Of a DNA stretch of 6,232 nucleotides, positions 1 to 4,800 are shown piece by piece. Location of the stretch: positions 1 through 6,232 of the forward strand of contig JAISBQ010000273.1 of the NCBI GenBank assembly GCA_031266115.1, written 5' to 3'. The stretch is from Bifidobacteriaceae bacterium (GTDB lineage Bacteria > Actinomycetota > Actinomycetes > Actinomycetales > WQXJ01). Position 1 is the first letter of the stretch. Each line of letters starts with the position of its first letter. The position numbers and the translations under genes are program-made. The notes below the pieces were generated by a model, which searched no databases, was not told the origin of the DNA, and saw nothing but the letters and a program-made list of their open reading frames with translations.

Positions 1-742
1 AATAGTCGAAGAACGACCAGTCGCGGAATGGTTCCCCCAGGGCCAACCCGGCGTCGAAGGCGGCCCCAACCTGCGCCTCGTAGGCGGTCCCGGCGGTGCC
101 TGTCAGAGTGGTGGCGGCAGAGACGACCCCGGCGACAACCGGCGCGGACACGAGCGTTCCGGCATCGTCCACGGTGTGGTCCTTGTTGTAGACGAGCAGG
201 TACGTCTGGTCGGAGTTGACGTACCCCGGATCGACGTTCTTCAGTAGGTCCTTCAGCCCCGGAGCCGACGTCGAGCCGGCGTTATCCCACAGTTTGGGGA
301 ACGCCGCATCCTGGGTGTTCGTGGCGATCGACGGGTCGAGGATGTCCAGATCGCCGCCATCCAACTTCGGGTCGAAGTGGTAGACCACGGGCACACCCTT
401 GGCCTTGGCGACCTTGTCGATGAGCCCGATGGCGGCCTGGCTGGATGGGTTTTCCGGCCCTCCCAGGACGATGGCGTACGTGCCGGTCTGGCGCAAGATG
501 CCCGGATTGTAGGTGTTGCCTGAAGACGTATACTGCCTGGTCAGATAGTCGAACGTGACGTTGCGTAAGACGTGGCCGGTCTCCAACGCGGTGTAGGCGT
601 TGGCGAGGTAATCGACGGTGGTAGTAGGCGGGGCGCTTGCCGCAACAGCGCCTTGGACGCCGAGCGTGGCGAGCCCGGTCACGGCCAGTGCCGCGGCGGC
701 GGCCACAGCGATGGACCGCCGGAATTGTGCGTGAGTCAACAT
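1..742 (-). CDS. Gene 1: secreted protein with cysteine-less thioredoxin-like unit (3' end beyond window)
   Basis: Open from an ATG at 742-740 to the left window edge (247 codons visible, no stop), so the C-terminus is missing. The start is supported by AGAAAGG at 760-754, 11 bases upstream. Residues 1-35 form a signal peptide: RR at 8-9, an Ala/Val-rich core (11-28) and an AVA cleavage motif at 32-34, so the protein is probably exported by Sec. Residues 42-210 resemble the A unit of gene 2: cap motif HVLRNVTFDYL (57-67), strand TYAIVL (88-93), a loop GGPENPSSQAAIG where gene 2 unit B has its Trp-Cys motif, and VYHFDPKLDGG (120-130). The visible part has no cysteine. Residues 220-247 (AYEAQ...FFDY) align with the gene 2 A/B junction (AYRAA...EFDYF), so a second unit probably follows off the window. 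There is no peptidase module between signal peptide and unit A. Gene 1 lies 210 bases downstream of gene 2 on the same strand. I do not recognise a named family; catalytic function is unknown. Confidence 0.85.
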   Translation of the reverse strand, partial: MLTHAQFRRSIAVAAAAALAVTGLATLGVQGAVAASAPPTTTVDYLANAYTALETGHVLRNVTFDYLTRQYTSSGNTYNPGILRQTGTYAIVLGGPENPSSQAAIGLIDKVAKAKGVPVVYHFDPKLDGGDLDILDPSIATNTQDAAFPKLWDNAGSTSAPGLKDLLKNVDPGYVNSDQTYLLVYNKDHTVDDAGTLVSAPVVAGVVSAATTLTGTAGTAYEAQVGAAFDAGLALGEPFRDWSFFDY

Positions 743-780
743 GTGAGGTCTTGCCTTTCTTGGAATCGGTGATGGTTCAT
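736..780 (-). other. Possible 14-residue upstream reading frame overlapping the gene 1 start
   Basis: ATG at 780-778 opens a frame reading MNHHRFQERQDLTC and stops at TGA 738-736. It overlaps the gene 1 ATG (742-740) by seven bases in another frame. GGAG at 791-788 sits 7 bases upstream of its ATG, which is good ribosome-binding spacing. The gene 1 ribosome binding site lies inside this frame, so translating it could couple to or compete with gene 1 initiation. A frame this short with a GGAG in GC-rich DNA can occur by chance, so this is a candidate only. Confidence 0.22.
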
Positions 781-952
781 GTCGCGACTCCGCGCGCCGC
801 AGGGTGTGTGTGAATAGGGAGTAGGTGGGATCGGTGCCGGGTGAGGTGTTGGGAACTCCTTTCGTGGACGGCTCAGGCGGGAAAGACCTGGTGGGTGGTT
901 GGTCGGGAGGGTGCGACGGTGTGGCTCAGGCCCTGGTCGTGGCCGGGCCGGT
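743..952. other. Intergenic gap between gene 2 and gene 1
   Basis: This 210-base gap holds the possible upstream frame and the gene 1 ribosome binding site. An AAAGGAG (862-856, minus) is not followed by a start codon at usable spacing. The sequence just after the gene 2 stop can form a weak GGCCC/GGGCC stem but has no U-rich tail. I see no convincing -35/-10 pair; the most AT-rich part of the minus strand, around CCTATTC, is not a clear -10 box. Gene 1 may be read through from gene 2 or have an atypical promoter. Confidence 0.4.
754..760 (-). promoter_or_regulatory. Ribosome binding site of gene 1
   Basis: The minus strand reads AGAAAGG, 11 bases before the ATG at 742. The spacing is slightly long. 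It is the best anti-Shine-Dalgarno match near this start and fixes it together with the signal peptide that follows immediately. Confidence 0.55.
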
Positions 953-1501
953 TCACGTCACCGTGATCCGGCGGGTGGTCTTCTTTCCACCTGCCACAAG
1001 GGTGATGGTCGTGGTGCCCTTCTTCTTCGCGGTGACCCGCCCGGCGGCATCGACCACAGCGACACCGGGTCTGGAGGACTTCCAAGCGGCCACGGCTCCC
1101 GTCGCCCGCGCAGGGGTGACCGCCGCGGCAAGTACCGCCGACCGTCCGCGCCCCAGGCGGGCGGTGCGGCTGGTGACCTTGACGGCATCGACCTTGACCG
1201 CTCTGGCCACCACCCTCACCGTGAGCACCAGACGAGCCCCGCCTGCACTGGTCGCAGTGATCTTCGTTGAGCCCACGGTCAGCGCCCGCACGGTGAGGAC
1301 GGTCTTGGCGCCGAGTTTCGCCTTGAGGGCACCGGACTTGACTCCCTTGGCCGGAGTGGCGACGGCGGGTTTGGCGGACTTCCAAGTGACAGCCCCGACC
1401 TTCTCTCCGCTCCCCCGCGCGACAATGGGCACGCGCACCCGCGCACCCTTGACCACGCGCACCGACGTGAACGTCGTGGTCAAGGCGCTCACGGTGGCTC
1501 T
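953..1501 (-). other. Basic tandem Big_2 tail of gene 2
   Basis: The final ~180 residues contain two bacterial Ig-like group 2 repeats. The clearest signatures are VTWKSAKPAVAT (1066-1077), and AAWKSSRPGVAVVDAAGRV followed by TAKKKGTTTITL in the second copy. Counting residues 1041-1210 gives about 35 Lys/Arg against 3 Asp/Glu. The same arrangement ends gene 3. Such domains in secreted bacterial proteins usually serve adhesion or spacing; the strong charge suggests contact with anionic cell wall polymers, which is inference. Confidence 0.75.
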
Positions 1502-4500
1502 GGTGGACCCCGTGGACGATACCGGCGGCCCCGGATCGCCAGGCCCCGCCTGGTCTGGCGCTGGGGCACCGGCGTCAGGTGGGACGGCATCCGGGACGGT
1601 GCCGCCGCGATCGTCGGCAGGTACTGATGCAGAGGGCGACGGACCCGGCGAACCGGGCCGCGCGGGCGGGGTACCGCCGAAGAACACCGTGACTTGGTCG
1701 ATCGCCTCGGTCGCGAATGCCTTCTGGGCCGCGGTTCCCTTGAGGCCGCGCACCTGAGCCAACTCGGTCATGTACTCGGTGTACGTGCCGTTGGCGTTGG
1801 CCCGAATCCATTGGCGGGCGACGGGTGCGGAAGGCGTGGACCGGTCGATGCCTAACAGAACCGGAAGCTGAACCTTGGGGGCCCTAGCGTAGACCGTGCC
1901 GCTTCCGCCGGGGAGGTATTCGATGTAATCGGACGGGTTGGCCGAGGTGACCGGGTATTCAGTCTTGAGGTTTGGCAGGTACTGGCGCAGCAGGTCTCCG
2001 TACAGATACGAGAAGCGGTTGAAGGAGTTGCGGATGTTGATGCGGGTGGTGGTGGCGTCGAAGATCGTGTCGAAGACATAGACGCGCCCGGCACCGCGAG
2101 CCTTGGCGACAGCCGCGATCTCGCCTATCACGGCCTGGGAGTTGTGGCACCACGATCCCGCCCAAGCGATCGCGTACCGTCCGCCGCCCGCGGGCGCGGA
2201 GACCAGCGCGATCAGTTCGGGATAGGTGATGGAGTCCAGAACGAACCCGTCCCGGTCCGCTGCGCCGAACAGGGTCGTGGAGGGCAGACCCGTCTTGTCC
2301 ACTCCGGTGCCGTTCGCGTTCCAGGCGGTGGCCTTGGCGTTGAACTGGGTGGCGAAGTAGTCGAACTCGGAGCGGGTCGCGGCCTGCTTGGCGCGGGGAT
2401 CGCCCGGAAGTGCAGCGAAGACGTCATCGGCGGCCGCGCGGTAGGCGGTCACCGAGGTGGCATCCGGCAGGGGACCGCCCAGTGTCCCGTCCTGGATCGG
2501 CGCCGCGCCGCGAGCGTAGACGAACAGGTAGGACGCGTCCGAGGTGTATGCCGAAGGCAGGGTGGGCAGGTAGTAGTTGACGAGACTGAGGTACAGGTCG
2601 TTGTAGTCCCCGAGCGAGGGGTTGGAGTCCTGGAGGGAAGCGTCGGTGATGTCCAGGCCCACGCCATCGAGCAGCGGATCGAACCAGTAGACCGTGCCCA
2701 CTCCGGCGCTCTTGGCGGCAAGGTCCACGATTGGCGCTGTGTCCACCCCCGAGGCCTTGGCTGGGGAGGCGAAGTAGACCACGTACGTGCCATCCGAACC
2801 GAGGATGTCAATGAGCCGCTCATACGTCACCGGTTCCAGCACGTTGTCCTTCGCCAGACCGAAGGCCTCGCTTGCCTGATCGCCCGTGTATAGGGCTCCC
2901 ACGTACTTGGGGTCCGCCGTGAGGCGAACCGGGAAGGCCGCCGGGCGAGCGGTGCCCCACAGCCAGGCATCGAACAGTGCCGTCAACCCCGCCCGGTCGG
3001 CGCCGCTGACCCGAAGGGCCAACGCGGTGAACGCCTCGGTGGTGGCGGTCTGGCCGGCCTGGGCGGAAGTCCAGGCGGTGAGCAGGCCCGCGAACGCTTC
3101 GGTGCCGATCGCCTCACGCAGGGCGGCAAGGGCGAGGGCACCGCGCCGGTAGGCGGACTTCTGACCCCCGAAAAGTTCGGTCTCCAGGACGATCCCGGCC
3201 GGCGCCACGGTCCACAGCGCCGCCCCGGCACCCTGGCTGGCCCACAGGTCGCGGTAGATGGCCTGAGTGTCCGTGCCGTACCGGGCCTCCAGAACCAGGT
3301 CCGTGACGAAGGTGGCGAAGCCCTCGTTGAGCCACAGGTGCTCCCACGAGGCCAGGCGCACCGAGTTGCCGAACCACTGGTGGGCTAGTTCGTGGATGTA
3401 GGTGTTCTCACCGGGGACGGCGACATAGAATGGCCGGTCGCGGGTCTCGACGGCTCCCCACGTGGCCAGCTCCCCGTGGCCATCTGAGACGTTCTCCAGG
3501 ATCAACCCGGCGGCCGCCCCGGGATACCGTCCGGCAACCTGCTCCAGATCGCGTACCGCTTGGCCTAGGCCGTTGACCAGGGCATCTACGGCTGCGGTGC
3601 GGGCAGCATAGAGCGTGGCGTCCACATAGGACCACGCGGGAACGGTGCTCCCGTCCGAGAGCGTCACAGTGCCGGTGAACTCCTCGAAATCGCCGAACGA
3701 GGCGAAGACCTGGTACGTCGCGGTCAGTTTGGGCTGGGACCAGACGCGGGTGGTGGTCCCGTCACCGTTGTCCGCCACCGAGACCAACAGCCCGGTCGAG
3801 ACCCCGGTCAACGCGGTCGGTGCGGTCAACGCGATGGCGTACGTGGCGGCATCGGCGGGGGTGTTGTTCGCAGGGAACCAATAGGTGGAGCCGAAGGGCT
3901 CCCCGACAACACTCGCCCCGTTGGACGTGGTCGAGGCGTTGAAACCCTGAGTCGAGCGGCCTTCGGAGACGAAAGCATCGAGGATGCCAGTCCGGTAGGA
4001 GACCGTCGCCTCGAACTCCGCTCCTGCAGAGATGGGTTCAGCGGGAGTGAGGATCAGCTTTTGGGTGTCGAGGTCGTCAAAGTTGCGCTGCTCAATGCCC
4101 GCGGGATGTCCGTCAACGGTGGCGGACAGGATCTCCAAGCGCCGCAGGTCCAGCGCGACAGTGTCTAGCTGTTGCGCGGCGATCGCCTGGATCGTGGTGG
4201 TCGCCTGGATCGAGCGGGTCGAATAGGGCACGGTCGGGATATAGGTGACGTCGATGTCGTAGTGGAGAACGTCGATGGCGTCCGTGCCGTGATTGGGGAT
4301 CAACCGGTCGCCGTGAAGATTGTCGATCGGATCGTTGTCGTCACCGCAACCAGAATCGACAGGATCGTCATTGGGCTGTGGCTGGGCGTGGGTTTGGGCT
4401 GGCGATTGCGCATAAGCCGCCGCGGGGGGCGCCGCCAGGCAGGCCGCCGCCAGTCCGATGACGGCCACCACACCACCCGCCCGCGCCCACCGTGGGCGGG

Positions 4501-4585
4501 CGGCGGCCCGGGCAACGGACCGCCAGGATGAGCCGGTCGCGGGAGGCCGGGTCGCTCGGGGAATGGGTGAGGAAGGGGTACTCAT
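953..4585 (-). CDS. Gene 2: secreted M1 metallopeptidase fused to two thioredoxin-like units and two Big_2 domains
   Basis: The product is 1210 aa. Start: the frame stays open to a GTG at 4792, but GGAAAGGA lies 7 bases before the ATG at 4585-4583 and a signal sequence follows: a basic n-region (22-35), core GGVVAVIGLAAAC (37-49) and AYA cleavage motif (57-59). Residues 104-548 are an M1 (gluzincin) metallopeptidase: HELAH at 398-402, the third zinc ligand E421 in WLNEGFATF after the expected 18-residue gap, the exopeptidase motif as GAVET (377-381; classical GAMEN), and probable catalytic Y479 in SAYRRGA. It should remove N-terminal residues from peptides outside the membrane. Residues 557-725 are Trx-like unit A, without cysteine. 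Residues 738-912 are unit B: WAGSWCHNS at 808-816, VYVFDTIFDA at 835-844, possible cis-Pro P908. An RQWIR segment follows (924-970), then a Pro-rich linker (971-1028) and two Big_2 domains (about 1038-1125 and 1131-1210). There is no LPXTG signal. Classical M1 enzymes lack the Trx-like units and Ig tail. The peptidase call is firm; the role of the fused units is unknown. Confidence 0.93.
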   Translation of the reverse strand: MSTPSSPIPRATRPPATGSSWRSVARAAARPRWARAGGVVAVIGLAAACLAAPPAAAYAQSPAQTHAQPQPNDDPVDSGCGDDNDPIDNLHGDRLIPNHGTDAIDVLHYDIDVTYIPTVPYSTRSIQATTTIQAIAAQQLDTVALDLRRLEILSATVDGHPAGIEQRNFDDLDTQKLILTPAEPISAGAEFEATVSYRTGILDAFVSEGRSTQGFNASTTSNGASVVGEPFGSTYWFPANNTPADAATYAIALTAPTALTGVSTGLLVSVADNGDGTTTRVWSQPKLTATYQVFASFGDFEEFTGTVTLSDGSTVPAWSYVDATLYAARTAAVDALVNGLGQAVRDLEQVAGRYPGAAAGLILENVSDGHGELATWGAVETRDRPFYVAVPGENTYIHELAHQWFGNSVRLASWEHLWLNEGFATFVTDLVLEARYGTDTQAIYRDLWASQGAGAALWTVAPAGIVLETELFGGQKSAYRRGALALAALREAIGTEAFAGLLTAWTSAQAGQTATTEAFTALALRVSGADRAGLTALFDAWLWGTARPAAFPVRLTADPKYVGALYTGDQASEAFGLAKDNVLEPVTYERLIDILGSDGTYVVYFASPAKASGVDTAPIVDLAAKSAGVGTVYWFDPLLDGVGLDITDASLQDSNPSLGDYNDLYLSLVNYYLPTLPSAYTSDASYLFVYARGAAPIQDGTLGGPLPDATSVTAYRAAADDVFAALPGDPRAKQAATRSEFDYFATQFNAKATAWNANGTGVDKTGLPSTTLFGAADRDGFVLDSITYPELIALVSAPAGGGRYAIAWAGSWCHNSQAVIGEIAAVAKARGAGRVYVFDTIFDATTTRINIRNSFNRFSYLYGDLLRQYLPNLKTEYPVTSANPSDYIEYLPGGSGTVYARAPKVQLPVLLGIDRSTPSAPVARQWIRANANGTYTEYMTELAQVRGLKGTAAQKAFATEAIDQVTVFFGGTPPARPGSPGPSPSASVPADDRGGTVPDAVPPDAGAPAPDQAGPGDPGPPVSSTGSTRATVSALTTTFTSVRVVKGARVRVPIVARGSGEKVGAVTWKSAKPAVATPAKGVKSGALKAKLGAKTVLTVRALTVGSTKITATSAGGARLVLTVRVVARAVKVDAVKVTSRTARLGRGRSAVLAAAVTPARATGAVAAWKSSRPGVAVVDAAGRVTAKKKGTTTITLVAGGKKTTRRITVT
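1850..2917 (-). repeat. Diverged tandem duplication encoding Trx-like units A and B of gene 2
   Basis: Unit A (2411-2917) and unit B (1850-2374) repeat the same order of elements: cap motif NVLEPVTYERLIDIL versus FVLDSITYPELIALV, strand TYVVYF versus RYAIAW, loop ASPAKAS versus AGSWCHNS, a helix, then VYWFDPLLDG versus VYVFDTIFDA and a segment with a YLP motif. The copies are diverged at protein level, so this is an old duplication and not a recent nucleotide repeat. Only unit B has a cysteine. The Trx-fold reading comes from motif layout, not from a profile search. Confidence 0.6.
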
Positions 4586-4592
4586 GGCAGGG

Positions 4593-4600
4593 TCCTTTCC
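4593..4600 (-). promoter_or_regulatory. Ribosome binding site that sets the gene 2 start
   Basis: GGAAAGGA on the minus strand stands 7 bases before the ATG at 4585. It decides the start against the in-frame GTG at 4792, which would add 69 Pro/Arg-rich residues in front of the signal peptide and has no comparable ribosome binding site. Confidence 0.8.
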
Positions 4601-4752
4601 GGCGGAAGAAACGAGTGGGAGTGCGGTCTGAGGCGGAGACGGGCAGGTGATGGGGCGGGGTTGTGGGTGGGACCCTCGTGGGCAGGTCGTGGGCGAGATG
4701 GACGGAAACTGGATGCGGCGGGACGCCGGCGGGCGGACGGTGAGCGGGGTGC

Positions 4753-4790
4753 GGGTGGGGACGCACGGGCGCGGACCGGCGCCCCCACCC
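4753..4790 (-). terminator. GC-rich hairpin after the gene 3 stop
   Basis: Starting about 10 bases after the gene 3 stop, the sequence can form an 8-base-pair stem (4753-4760 with 4783-4790) or, alternatively, GGGCGC/GCGCCC (4779-4784 with 4767-4772) around a 6-base loop. No U-tract follows on the minus strand, so it is not a textbook intrinsic terminator, although U-less hairpins near stops are common in high-GC actinobacteria. It could be a weak terminator or an attenuating structure before gene 2. The rest of the 215-base gap (4586-4800) is C-rich on the minus strand, with no visible promoter. Confidence 0.35.
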
Positions 4791-4800
4791 ACGCTTGGGG

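Noticed and set aside
856..862. AAAGGAG on the minus strand within the gene 2/gene 1 gap
   Set aside because: No ATG, GTG or TTG follows at suitable spacing, so it is an orphan match or a remnant.
870..931. Direct repeat GGCTCAGGC at 870-878 and 923-931
   Set aside because: Nine GC-rich bases, only two copies, no wider similarity; consistent with chance.
825..1757. Plus-strand open frame of 310 codons
   Set aside because: It lies opposite the Big_2 and linker part of gene 2, whose protein has clear domain signatures. The plus frame has Ala/Thr/Val-rich low-complexity composition typical of an antisense shadow in GC-rich DNA.
2275..2289. LPSTT in gene 2 (residues 767-771) as a sortase-like signal
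   Set aside because: It is internal, is not LPXTG, and is not followed by a hydrophobic segment and basic tail.
2144..2893. Plus-strand open frame of 249 codons
   Set aside because: It lies entirely opposite the Trx-like units of gene 2; it is Gly/Arg/Val-rich without domain features.
4586..4792. 69-residue N-terminal extension of gene 2 from a GTG at 4792
   Set aside because: It has Pro/Arg-rich noncoding-like composition, no ribosome binding site, and would bury a good signal peptide that has GGAAAGGA 7 bases before its own ATG.
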